Assembly: GCA_002477955.1 (NCBI GenBank)
Contig: DLLE01000034.1
Span: forward strand, 25,954-73,652
From: Treponema sp. UBA7570
GTDB taxonomy: Bacteria; Spirochaetota; Spirochaetia; Treponematales; Treponemataceae
DNA: 47,699 nt
Direction: 5' to 3'
A model generated the notes under the pieces. That model was not told the DNA's origin and did no database searches. It saw nothing but the letters and a program-made list of their open reading frames with translations. This document shows positions 1-6,753 of the stretch, piece after piece. Every line of letters begins with the position of its first letter. Positions within the stretch are counted from its first letter, which is position 1. A program made the position numbers and the translations under genes.

Positions 1-93
1 TCATCGCTCGGTTCTTCAATCGGAACTTTTGCCGCAGGCGCAAATTTTGCCGTTGTAATTGCAGAATTCGCAAAAGGTCTTTTTAAAAAATAA
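1..93 (+). CDS. 3' end of an unidentified gene (partial)
   Basis: The first frame is open from the window edge to a TAA at 91-93 and encodes the last 30 residues of a protein. The tail is rich in Gly, Ala, Phe and Val and ends in a short basic stretch (GLFKK), so it could be the end of a membrane segment or a packed helix. I do not recognise the family. It converges with radA. No convincing intrinsic terminator follows; there is only a weak AAACAG/CTGTTT pairing ahead of a T-run near 125-132. It could also be a chance open frame, because only 31 codons are visible. Confidence 0.45.
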   Translation, partial: SSLGSSIGTFAAGANFAVVIAEFAKGLFKK

Positions 94-160
94 ACAGGAG
101 CGCATCTTTCTGTTTCAAAAGCATTTTTTTTCGTCAGCGTTCCATTCCAAAACAAAACCT

Positions 161-228
161 GTGTTGCGTGGTTGCATTGCGCCGCTTCGCTTCGCAACGC
201 GCTTTGCGCGCCACTTCACCCCGGGCTA
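161..228 (-). repeat. structured intergenic element, copy F
   Basis: Read on the minus strand, it begins about 20 nt after the radA stop. It starts AGCCCGG, then has a closing stem GTGG/CCAC (plus-strand 211-214 with 168-171). Inside are a perfect hairpin CGCGC-aaa-GCGCG (198-210) and a second stem TTGCG/CGCAA (193-197 with 177-181). The order (AGCCC box, closing 4-bp stem, AAA/GAA-looped hairpin, second hairpin) matches the copies at 31.2 and 35.4 kb although most bases differ. No protein is encoded. Confidence 0.6.
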
Positions 229-246
229 ATTTTTTAGTTTTTCGCC

Positions 247-1596
247 TTACTTTGCAAACAAAATTTTTACCATTTCTTTAATGCTTTCAATTTTTGTGCT
301 TCCGTTGTCTTTTTCCGGGGCAAGCACGCTCGTAAAGCCCAAGTCTCCGGCTGTTTTAATCCGCTGCTTCAGCCTTGCAACAGGCCTTATTTCTCCTGCA
401 AGAGAGAGTTCTCCGGTAATCACAGTGTTTTCTGGAATTGAAAGGTCTGTTCTTGCAGAATAAAGGCTTGCTGCCAAAGCCGCGTCAATAGAACTTTCCG
501 TAAGGCGCACTCCGCCTGCAACGTTTATGTATAAATCCTGGTCGCTGAATCGTATGCCGGTGCGTTTTTCCAATACTGCCGCAACCCGTGCAACTCTCGC
601 AGAATCAATCTTGTCGGAATAAACTCTGCTTATCGAAGATTTTGCCGGAACTGTCAATGCCTGAATTTCTACGATAAAAGCCCTGCTTCCTTCAAAAACC
701 GCAGTGTTTGCAATTCCTGCCGGCATTTTTCCAGAGCGTTTTGTAATGAACATTGTGCTTGGATCTCCAACTCCTTCAAGTCCTTTGTCTGTCATTGCAA
801 AAATTCCAAGCTCGTCAACAGAGCCAAAACGGTTTTTCTGTGCGCGCAAAAACCTTACCTCGTCGTCATTTCTTTCAAACGAAATTACTGTATCGACCAT
901 GTGCTCAAGGCTTTTTGGACCGGCGATATTTCCTTCTTTTGTAACATGTGCCGACATTATCAAAACGCTGTCGCGGCTTTTTACCCAGCCTGTAAGTTCA
1001 TTTGCGCAGAATTTAAGCTGATTTATTGTTCCTGGAACAATTCCTGCTTCAACCGAATAAACCGTCTGAATCGAATCTATTACTACAAAAAGAGGATTTA
1101 TGGCAGAAAGAGCATCTTTTATATCTTCTAGCCTCATTGTGCATAAAATTTCAATTCCTTTTGCGTCCAGATTCAATCTGTCTGCACGGCCTTTTAACTG
1201 GCCCGCGCTTTCTTCTCCAGAAACATAAAGAACTTTGCCGTATTTTTTTGCAATTGCCGCCGCTGTTTGAATCATAAGCGTAGATTTTCCAATCCCCGGT
1301 TCTCCGCCAATTAAAATTGCGCTGCGTTTCATTGCTCCGCCGCCTAGAACACGGTCAAATTCGCCAATTTCTGTCGAAATGCGTGCGTTTTCTTGAGCAG
1401 TTACATTTGCTAGAGGAACAGGCTTGATTTTTTCTGTTGCGTTCTTTCCAAAAGCGGCTGCTGTTGAGTTTGGGTCGGAAATACATTCTTCCAAAGTATT
1501 CCATGAACCGCATTCCGGGCAGCGGCCAAGCCAAGTCGGCTGTGTGTAGCCGCATTCCGAGCATTTATAGATAGTGATTGATTTTTTCTTTGCCAT
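247..1596 (-). CDS. radA: DNA repair protein RadA (Sms)
   Basis: This encodes a 449-residue RecA-like ATPase that helps process branched recombination intermediates in the cytoplasm. In order it has a four-cysteine zinc finger (C12, C15, C26, C29), a Walker A motif GGEPGIGKS at 97-105, a Walker B strand near 171-177, the RadA-specific KNRFG motif at 254-258, and a C-terminal Lon-protease-like domain that ends normally. The length is typical of the family. The ATG is preceded by AT-rich DNA without a clear ribosome-binding site, but the zinc finger begins directly after it, so the start is secure. It lies downstream of the serine acetyltransferase gene on the same strand and probably has its own promoter in the 278-bp spacer. 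Confidence 0.97.
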   Translation of the reverse strand: MAKKKSITIYKCSECGYTQPTWLGRCPECGSWNTLEECISDPNSTAAAFGKNATEKIKPVPLANVTAQENARISTEIGEFDRVLGGGAMKRSAILIGGEPGIGKSTLMIQTAAAIAKKYGKVLYVSGEESAGQLKGRADRLNLDAKGIEILCTMRLEDIKDALSAINPLFVVIDSIQTVYSVEAGIVPGTINQLKFCANELTGWVKSRDSVLIMSAHVTKEGNIAGPKSLEHMVDTVISFERNDDEVRFLRAQKNRFGSVDELGIFAMTDKGLEGVGDPSTMFITKRSGKMPAGIANTAVFEGSRAFIVEIQALTVPAKSSISRVYSDKIDSARVARVAAVLEKRTGIRFSDQDLYINVAGGVRLTESSIDAALAASLYSARTDLSIPENTVITGELSLAGEIRPVARLKQRIKTAGDLGFTSVLAPEKDNGSTKIESIKEMVKILFAK

Positions 1597-1735
1597 GTTT
1601 TTTATTCTATCGAATTTTTACTTAAAAATATCAAAATTTTATTAAAATCGACAATTTTTTTTATAAAAGTACTAGACATATTTTTTATTACGAATTATAT
1701 TTATCTCAGCTTGTAAAAAAGCTGATAAACTCTCT

Positions 1736-1793
1736 CCGATGTCCAGCTTGCTGGACGGCAGGGTTCGCTGAAAACGTTGTCTTCGGCGGATCC
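1736..1793. repeat. GC-rich palindromic block, possible diverged repeat
   Basis: The block contrasts sharply with its AT-rich surroundings. It contains a perfect 7-bp palindrome GTCCAGC-tt-GCTGGAC (1741-1756), followed by GGCAGGG and a TTCGGCGGATCC segment. It resembles the hairpins of the dispersed elements in style and position (3' of a gene), but I cannot fit it to their full fold. It may be a truncated copy or a different repeat. Confidence 0.35.
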
Positions 1794-1824
1794 TGTTTTT
1801 TTTGTTTTAAATGATTTTCTTTTG

Positions 1825-1865
1825 TTTTTGCGGTAATTAAGCTTTTTTTAGAGTTACCGCAAAAA
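1825..1865. other. 12-bp hairpin after the serine acetyltransferase gene
   Basis: TTTTTGCGGTAA (1825-1836) pairs perfectly with TTACCGCAAAAA (1854-1865) around a 17-nt AT-rich loop, starting 10 bases after the end of the minus-strand gene. Neither strand has a U-run after the stem, because the A/T tracts are part of it. It is therefore not a textbook terminator. It may protect the 3' end of the messenger or terminate inefficiently in both directions. Confidence 0.6.
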
Positions 1866-1874
1866 AATTAAATT

Positions 1875-2741
1875 TTACTGATTTACTATGGTTCCGGCTG
1901 GTACGGATTTTATAATCCAGGTGTTTCCGCCGATTACAGCGCCTTTTCCGATTATTGTTTCTCCGCCGAGGATTGTTGCATTCGCGTAAATTGTTACATT
2001 GTCTTCAATTGTTGGATGCCGTTTTTTGTTCTGGTAATTTTTCTTTACGCTAAGGGCGCCAAGTGTTACGCCTTGGTAGATTTTTACATTTTTTCCAATA
2101 ACGGTAGTTTCGCCAATTACAATTCCTGTTCCGTGGTCAATAAAAAAACTTTCGCCAATTTCTGCTCCAGGGTGGATGTCAATTCCTGTTTTTCCGTGAA
2201 TATATTCGCTCATAATTCTTGGAATTACAGGAACTCCGCATTTGTGAATGTAGTGGGCGAGTCTGTAGACAACGATGGCTTCAAGTCCTGGATATGAAAC
2301 TATTACCTCTTCATCGCTTTTTGCCGCAGGGTCGCCTTCAAAAAGCGCGATTACATCAAGGTGGATAAGGCGGCGAATGTCTGGCAACGCTTCTATTAAG
2401 CCAAGAGATGTTTTTTCTGCTTTTTCGTAATATCCGGATTTTTCGAGGTCTTCTGCGGAAATACTTTCGTTGCGGACTGTTCTTTCGTAAACTAGGGCTT
2501 TTTGAATTTCTTTTGTAAGCATATTTACGATTTTGTTGACGCGCTCGCCAGTTACGTAGCGTAAATTGTGACGGTCAATGTCTTCTGCGGTTCTGTAGCC
2601 TGGGAAGACAAGGCATTGTAATTCGTTTATTACAGAAACAACGTTTTCTCTGTTTGGAAAACTGTTTATTCCTTCGCCGTTTATTCCGCCGACTTCTTCG
2701 TACGATTCTAGAATCTTGTCAACCAGTTTGTGCATATCCAT
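1875..2741 (-). CDS. cysE: serine O-acetyltransferase (EpsC/SAT type)
   Basis: The enzyme makes O-acetylserine from serine and acetyl-CoA, the first committed step of cysteine synthesis, in the cytoplasm. The protein has 288 residues. An N-terminal helical domain includes the DV-ALFEGDPAA segment near 129-140. From about 185 follows a left-handed beta-helix of hexapeptide repeats, with HPGAEIG at 190-196 and the active-site loop DHGTGIVIGE at 202-211. The size and N-terminal domain fit the EpsC-like subfamily rather than the shorter classical CysE. An AGGGG ribosome-binding site 7 nt before the ATG fixes the start. No cysK is next to it in this window. Confidence 0.9.
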   Translation of the reverse strand: MDMHKLVDKILESYEEVGGINGEGINSFPNRENVVSVINELQCLVFPGYRTAEDIDRHNLRYVTGERVNKIVNMLTKEIQKALVYERTVRNESISAEDLEKSGYYEKAEKTSLGLIEALPDIRRLIHLDVIALFEGDPAAKSDEEVIVSYPGLEAIVVYRLAHYIHKCGVPVIPRIMSEYIHGKTGIDIHPGAEIGESFFIDHGTGIVIGETTVIGKNVKIYQGVTLGALSVKKNYQNKKRHPTIEDNVTIYANATILGGETIIGKGAVIGGNTWIIKSVPAGTIVNQ

Positions 2742-2830
2742 TGGGCTTCCCCTAAAAAAAATATTACGTTAGAAAACTAGCATAAAATTCAAGAAAATAC
2801 TATATTTTTTAGAAATGAATTATTTTGCTC

Positions 2831-2859
2831 TTGACGAAAAATTGTATGTTCTATACACT
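2831..2859 (+). promoter_or_regulatory. promoter for the tRNA-Thr/rpmG/secE/nusG unit
   Basis: TTGACG at 2831-2836 and TACACT at 2854-2859 are 17 nt apart, a good sigma-70 match, and lie about 25 nt before the tRNA. No other clear promoter is seen before nusG, so this one probably drives the whole first transcription unit. Confidence 0.65.
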
Positions 2860-2883
2860 TCTATAACACGTCATTGTTGACCT

Positions 2884-2956
2884 GCTCTTGTAGCTCAGTA
2901 GGCAGAGCACATCGTTGGTAACGATGAGGTCAGCGGTCCGATTCCGCTCGAGAGCT
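2884..2956 (+). tRNA. tRNA-Thr (GGT)
   Basis: A full cloverleaf can be folded. The acceptor stem pairs GCTCTTG with CGAGAGC with one G-U pair. The anticodon stem CATCG/CGATG encloses the loop TTGGTAA with anticodon GGT, reading ACC and ACU threonine codons. The T stem is AGCGG/CCGCT. The CCA end is not encoded. The T loop reads TCCGATT, so position 55 is C rather than the usual T. Co-transcription with rpmG is likely, so the tRNA would be cut out of the messenger. Confidence 0.95.
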
Positions 2957-3012
2957 AGAAGCTAACGCTTAATAAGCATTTTTTTTGAAAATCTTTTTAG
3001 GAGAATATAAAA

Positions 3013-3189
3013 ATGGGTAGCAAGAAAAAGACTTCGATTGATATTATTGCCCTTCAGTGTACAGACTGCAAACGCAAGAATTACACAACAACTAAGAATC
3101 GCAAAAATATTACAGGCAAACTTGAAAAGAATAAGTATTGTCCTTTCTGTCGCAAAGAAGTATTGCACAAAGAAACAAAAGCAAAATAA
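3013..3189 (+). CDS. rpmG: ribosomal protein L33 (bL33)
   Basis: This 58-residue protein of the large subunit keeps both zinc-binding CxxC pairs (C16/C19 and C43/C46), so it is the zinc-containing form. It is very basic (start MGSKKK). A TAGGAG ribosome-binding site lies about 9 nt before the ATG. It is placed between two tRNA genes and before secE and nusG, an arrangement common in bacteria. Confidence 0.95.
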   Translation: MGSKKKTSIDIIALQCTDCKRKNYTTTKNRKNITGKLEKNKYCPFCRKEVLHKETKAK

Positions 3190-3242
3190 GCTTTTAAATT
3201 TTATATAAGGCTGTCTTTTTTTTAGACGGCTTAATATATTTT

Positions 3243-3315
3243 AGGTCGGTAGTTCAGTTGGTAGAGCATCGGTCTCCAAAACCGAGTGTCGCGAGTTCGA
3301 GTCTTGCCCGGCCTG
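3243..3315 (+). tRNA. tRNA-Trp (CCA)
   Basis: The acceptor stem AGGTCGG pairs with CCGGCCT with one U-G pair and has discriminator base G. The anticodon stem TCGGT/ACCGA encloses CTCCAAA, giving anticodon CCA for tryptophan. The T arm is regular (GCGAG-TTCGAGT-CTTGC). The CCA tail is not encoded. Just upstream, at about 3206-3231, is an imperfect hairpin with an all-T loop that may help separate the tRNA from the rpmG messenger. Confidence 0.96.
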
Positions 3316-3349
3316 TTATTAAAATTAATTTTTTTTATAGAGGAAAATT

Positions 3350-3538
3350 ATGGCAAAAGCAGTTGATTTTATCAAAGAATGTGGTGCTGAACTTAAAAAG
3401 GTAGTTTGGCCAACAAAAGATGATGTAATTTCATCTGTAAAAGTTGTTGTTATTTCTTCAATTATTATTGCCGTAATTCTTGGTGCATTTGATCTTCTGT
3501 TCTCTGCTGGAATGAGTTTCCTTTTTCCTGCCGCATAA
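3350..3538 (+). CDS. secE: preprotein translocase subunit SecE
   Basis: This is the small 62-residue form of SecE with a single membrane span (about residues 28-55), preceded by the conserved amphipathic stretch ECGAELKKVVWPTKDDV. It clamps SecY in the inner-membrane SecYEG channel. A GAGGAAA ribosome-binding site lies close to the ATG. nusG follows after 16 nt, the classical secE-nusG pair. Confidence 0.96.
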   Translation: MAKAVDFIKECGAELKKVVWPTKDDVISSVKVVVISSIIIAVILGAFDLLFSAGMSFLFPAA

Positions 3539-3554
3539 AAGAGGATTTTGGTTT

Positions 3555-4115
3555 ATGTCTAAAAATTGGTACATAGTTCATACTTATACTGGTTATGAAA
3601 AGAAAATTCTTCGTACTGTTAATCAGATGCTTGAAGCAGGAGAACTTGATTCAAATATTATTACAGATGTAAAAGTTCCGGAAGAAGAAGTTGTAGAAAT
3701 TAAAGACGGAAAAAGACACAGCAGAAAAAATATGATTCTTCCAGGATATATTATGCTGGAGATGGATTTGCCAGATTTTGGCTGGAAAGACCTTTGTGGA
3801 AAAATTCGTCATATTCAGGGAGTTACAGGTTTTGTAGGAACTAATCCTTCTGAAAGACCTCGTCCTATTTCTGCCGAAGAAGCAAAGTCTCTTCTTCTTA
3901 AAGCCGGTGAAATTAAGGGCGAGAAAAATGTTAAGATTAAACAGAATTATGCAATTGGCGATCAGGTGAAAATCACCGAAGGACCGTTTGCAACATTTAG
4001 CGGCTCGGTTGAAGAAATCGATCCTGCAAAAGGCAAGCTTCGTGTTATGGTTCAAATCTTTGGACGTGCAACACCAGTTGAAGTTGATCTTCTTCAAGTT
4101 GAAAAACTTATCTAG
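3555..4115 (+). CDS. nusG: transcription termination/antitermination factor NusG
   Basis: The 186-residue protein binds RNA polymerase and couples it to Rho and to the ribosome. The N-terminal NGN domain starts with the typical NWYIVHTYTGYEKK, and the C-terminal KOW domain contains the GDQVKITEGPFATFSG segment. The length is normal for the family. The gene is followed by a weak terminator-like hairpin and then by the rplK leader, so nusG is probably the last gene of the first unit with partial read-through. Confidence 0.97.
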   Translation: MSKNWYIVHTYTGYEKKILRTVNQMLEAGELDSNIITDVKVPEEEVVEIKDGKRHSRKNMILPGYIMLEMDLPDFGWKDLCGKIRHIQGVTGFVGTNPSERPRPISAEEAKSLLLKAGEIKGEKNVKIKQNYAIGDQVKITEGPFATFSGSVEEIDPAKGKLRVMVQIFGRATPVEVDLLQVEKLI

Positions 4116-4129
4116 AATCGCATAGAATC

Positions 4130-4155
4130 AGCCCTGTTCTTTAATAGGGCTTTTC
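4130..4155 (+). terminator. weak intrinsic terminator after nusG
   Basis: AGCCCT (4130-4135) pairs with AGGGCT (4146-4151) around a 10-nt loop and is followed by TTTCC. The short U-run suggests partial termination, letting some transcription continue into the rplK leader. Confidence 0.55.
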
Positions 4156-4174
4156 CTATATTTGGAAGAAATAC

Positions 4175-4236
4175 AAGTCCGTTGGACAGAGGTATTTCGC
4201 TAGTGACTGGACTCTTTTTTTTTGAATCCAAGTCCG
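4175..4236 (+). promoter_or_regulatory. attenuator-like leader of the rplKA operon
   Basis: The word AAGTCCG occurs at 4175-4181 and again at 4230-4236. A single GGACT at 4209-4213, followed by nine T residues (4215-4223), can pair with either copy. Pairing with the upstream copy gives a terminator-like hairpin next to the T-run, while pairing with the downstream copy buries the T-run in a loop. A further GTCC-gtt-GGAC hairpin can form at 4177-4187. This looks like a choice between termination and read-through, possibly sensed by ribosomal protein L1; the ligand is inferred. Confidence 0.5.
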
Positions 4237-4261
4237 ACACCAATTAAGGGAGCTATAAAAA

Positions 4262-4696
4262 ATGGCTACAAAAAAGGTTACAGCTGTCATTAAATTACAG
4301 TGTCCAGCAGGATCGGCTACTCCGGCCCCGCCAATTGGACCTGCACTCGGACCTCACGGTGTTTCTGCGCCAGTATTCGTTCAGCAGTTCAATGACAGAA
4401 CAAAGTCAATGGAAAAGGGACTTATTATCCCTGTAATCATTACCGTTTATCAGGATAGATCATTTACATTTATCTTGAAAACTCCACCAGCTGCTGTTCT
4501 TATTAAGAAAGCGCTCGGTCTTTCAAAAGGTTCAGGAAACCCTCTTCGTGACAAAGTAGGCAAACTTACACAAGCTCAGCTTACTGAAATTGCAACACAG
4601 AAAATGCCAGACATCAATGCAAACGACATTGAAGCTGCAAAAAAAATTATTGCCGGTACTGCACGCAGTATGGGTGTTGAAGTGGAGGCTGAATAA
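4262..4696 (+). CDS. rplK: ribosomal protein L11 (uL11)
   Basis: This 144-residue protein forms the GTPase-associated base of the large-subunit stalk. The N-terminal domain has the conserved proline-rich PAGSATPAPPIGPALG, and the C-terminal domain contacts 23S rRNA. An AAGGGAGC ribosome-binding site precedes the ATG. Its stop overlaps the rplA start by one base (TAATG), indicating translational coupling. Confidence 0.98.
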   Translation: MATKKVTAVIKLQCPAGSATPAPPIGPALGPHGVSAPVFVQQFNDRTKSMEKGLIIPVIITVYQDRSFTFILKTPPAAVLIKKALGLSKGSGNPLRDKVGKLTQAQLTEIATQKMPDINANDIEAAKKIIAGTARSMGVEVEAE

Positions 4697-5376
4697 TGAA
4701 ACACGGAAAGAAATATTCTGAAGCTCTTAAAAAGTATGATCCACAGAAACACTATGCAGTTGCTGAAGCTTGCAAAGTTGTAAAAGACATCCACTTTGTA
4801 AAATTCGATGAAACTGTTGAACTCCATGTGGCTCTTCGTCTTGGAAAAAGCCAGACTGTACGTGATACATTGGTTTTCCCAAATCAGTTTACTGCAGAAA
4901 AGAAAGTTCTTGTATTCTGTCCAGAAGAACGCGCAAAAGAAGCTCTTGACGCAGGTGCAACTTACGCAGGTGCTGCTGAATATATCGACAAGGTAAAGAG
5001 CGGTTGGCTTGATTTTGATGTTGCAGTTGCTACACCAGATATGATGAAAGATGTTGGTCGTCTTGGTATGGTTCTCGGACGAAAAGGACTTATGCCTAAC
5101 CCAAAAACAGGAACTGTTACAAATGACCTCGTTCATGCAATCAGCGAACTTAAAAAAGGTCGTACAGAATTCCGCGCAGACAAAGAAGGCGTAATTCACA
5201 TTGCTGTAGGAAAAGTTTCTATGGATGCAGATAAAGTTGCAGAAAACGTAACAACTCTTCTTTCAGAACTTGACCGCAAAAAGCCGGCTGATGCAAAGGC
5301 TGACTTTGTACGCTCAGTATCAGTAAGCTCTTCAATGGGTCCTGGTGTTTGGGTAGATGTTAAGGAGGAGGCATAA
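4696..5376 (+). CDS. rplA: ribosomal protein L1 (uL1)
   Basis: The 226-residue protein forms the L1 stalk and, in many bacteria, represses its own operon by binding the rplK leader. The conserved GLMPNPKTGTV segment is present near residue 130. The length is typical. It is coupled to rplK by a one-base overlap and is followed by rplJ after 3 nt. Confidence 0.98.
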   Translation: MKHGKKYSEALKKYDPQKHYAVAEACKVVKDIHFVKFDETVELHVALRLGKSQTVRDTLVFPNQFTAEKKVLVFCPEERAKEALDAGATYAGAAEYIDKVKSGWLDFDVAVATPDMMKDVGRLGMVLGRKGLMPNPKTGTVTNDLVHAISELKKGRTEFRADKEGVIHIAVGKVSMDADKVAENVTTLLSELDRKKPADAKADFVRSVSVSSSMGPGVWVDVKEEA

Positions 5377-5379
5377 TCT

Positions 5380-5922
5380 ATGGCTATTCTTGCTAAAAAA
5401 CTCCAGCCTGCTAAAACAGCAGCTATCGAAGAAACAAAAAAAGTTTTTGCTGATTATAATGACTTCATCTTTACAGAATATCGTGGTCTTACAGTAGAAC
5501 AGATTTCGGCACTTCGTGACAAACTTCGTGAACACGAAGCTCCAATGAAGGTTGTAAAGAATAACTTCGCTCGCGTTGCTTTTGAAGAAATGAAAATCGA
5601 CAACGTTTCTGACTATCTTACAGGCCCAACAGCCGTTGTAATGGCAAAAGAAGACAGTAACGAAGCTGCAAAAGTTCTTTATGATTTTGCAAAAGACGCT
5701 CCTGCTCTTGTAATCAAGGGCGGATATATTGGCAATGAAATTTACGATCAGGCTAAAATGGAAGCTTATTCTAAGGTTCCTGGAAAGAAACAGCTTATCG
5801 CAATGCTCATGTCTGCAATCAATGGCCCAGTTCAGAAACTCGCTGCTACTTTGCAGGCTTATGTTGATAAAAAATCACAGGAAGGTGGAGCAGCTCCGGC
5901 AGAAGAAGCAAAAGCTGAGTAA
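5380..5922 (+). CDS. rplJ: ribosomal protein L10 (uL10)
   Basis: The 180-residue protein is the scaffold of the stalk. Its N-terminal globular domain binds rRNA and its C-terminal helix, which ends in a KKSQEGGAAPAEEAKAE tail, carries the L7/L12 dimers. It starts only 3 nt after rplA; the AAGGAGGAG ribosome-binding site lies inside the rplA end. The usual rplA-rplJ leader is missing here. The folded spacer is instead placed after rplJ. Confidence 0.97.
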   Translation: MAILAKKLQPAKTAAIEETKKVFADYNDFIFTEYRGLTVEQISALRDKLREHEAPMKVVKNNFARVAFEEMKIDNVSDYLTGPTAVVMAKEDSNEAAKVLYDFAKDAPALVIKGGYIGNEIYDQAKMEAYSKVPGKKQLIAMLMSAINGPVQKLAATLQAYVDKKSQEGGAAPAEEAKAE

Positions 5923-6060
5923 GCACTTTGCAATTCTTGTGAAGCAAGGTCAGGCTTCATAGCTGTCGACTGTCCTTGCAAAAATATAAAATTGCGGAAT
6001 AACGGTTCAGTTTGTTCCGCCCGCAATTAAACCTGAGTTAAATCAAAATGATTTAACATG
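5923..6060 (+). promoter_or_regulatory. structured rplJ-rplL spacer
   Basis: This spacer can form competing hairpins. TGAAGC/GCTTCA and GCAAGG/CCTTGC overlap near 5940-5980. There is a long stem GCGGAA/TTCCGC (5994-5999 with 6015-6020) extended by ATTG/CAAT, and a perfect 9-bp hairpin GTTAAATCA-aaa-TGATTTAAC (6037-6057). None is followed by a U-run. They are suited to messenger processing or to raising rplL output over rplJ, which is needed because several L12 copies are made per L10. Confidence 0.5.
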
Positions 6061-6080
6061 CCTATTTAGGAGAAGATAAT

Positions 6081-6458
6081 ATGGCAGCAATCACACAGGA
6101 TCAGATCCTTGACGCAATCGCAAACATGACAGTTCTCGAAGCTTCAGAACTCGTTAAAGCAATGGAAGAAAAATTTGGTGTTACAGCAGCAGTTGCAGTA
6201 GCAGCAGGTCCAGCAGCTGGTGGAGCGGCAGCAGAAGAAGAACAGACAGAATTCACAGTAACTCTCGAAGGCTTCGATGCAGCTAAAAAGATTGCAGTTA
6301 TCAAAGCAGTTAAAGAAGCTCTCGGACTCGGTCTTGGTGAAGCTAAAACTTTGGTTGAAGGCGCACCAAAAACACTTAAAGAAGGTGTTTCTAAGGCTGA
6401 AGCTGATGAACTCATCAAGAAAATGGAAGAAGCTGGTGGTAAAGCTTCTAAAAAATAA
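6081..6458 (+). CDS. rplL: ribosomal protein L7/L12 (bL12)
   Basis: The 125-residue protein has an N-terminal dimerisation domain, an Ala/Gly hinge (about residues 36-52) and a C-terminal factor-binding domain with the conserved KTLVEGAPKTLKEGVSKAEA. It recruits EF-Tu and EF-G to the ribosome. An AGGAGA ribosome-binding site precedes the ATG. It is the last gene before the rplL-rpoB attenuator. Confidence 0.98.
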   Translation: MAAITQDQILDAIANMTVLEASELVKAMEEKFGVTAAVAVAAGPAAGGAAAEEEQTEFTVTLEGFDAAKKIAVIKAVKEALGLGLGEAKTLVEGAPKTLKEGVSKAEADELIKKMEEAGGKASKK

Positions 6459-6611
6459 GTCAGTTTCGGTTAAACCGGATTACTTAAAAAAAGTCGCATA
6501 AACGACATTCACATTAAATGCTTACGTTTAGAGTTAATAAAATGTTGGCTTCTAAATGTAAGCTTTTAGTGTCTAAAGTGGATTTTAGAAAGTCCAAAAA
6601 TATGATATTAG

Positions 6612-6635
6612 CATCATCGCCAGATGATGTTTTTT
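6612..6635 (+). terminator. intrinsic terminator/attenuator between rplL and rpoB
   Basis: CATCATC (6612-6618) and GATGATG (6623-6629) form a perfect 7-bp stem with a GCCA loop, immediately followed by six T residues. It sits about 150 nt downstream of rplL and 118 nt before rpoB. This is the classical place for an attenuator that sets the ratio of ribosomal protein to RNA polymerase messenger. No strong promoter is evident after it. Confidence 0.8.
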
Positions 6636-6753
6636 GCCGTAGACCCGGCATATAGCTTTTTAATTTTGTGCTGTATCTTTAATTTCAGTATGTCATACGG
6701 ATTTTTTGATATGTAGCAATTTTAATAAGTAAAGTCCCTCATAGGAGAACTAG

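Larger units (their letters stand above)
1597..1874. other. radA upstream spacer with several palindromes
   Basis: This non-coding spacer lies between two minus-strand genes. Its radA-proximal 120 bases are very AT-rich and could hold the radA promoter; one possibility on the minus strand is TTGTCG, 18 nt, TATTTT. It also contains a TCAGCTT/AAGCTGA hairpin (1706-1712 with 1719-1725), the GC-rich palindrome listed separately, and a long hairpin after the acetyltransferase gene. No open frame looks coding. Confidence 0.5.

Noticed and set aside
161..228. CRISPR-like repeats in the GC-rich blocks
   Set aside because: The blocks occur singly, with no regular repeat-spacer array and no cas genes in the window.
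6037..6057. Perfect palindrome before rplL read as a terminator
   Set aside because: No U-run follows on the plus strand, and rplL, which lies downstream, must be strongly expressed; a processing or stability role is more likely.
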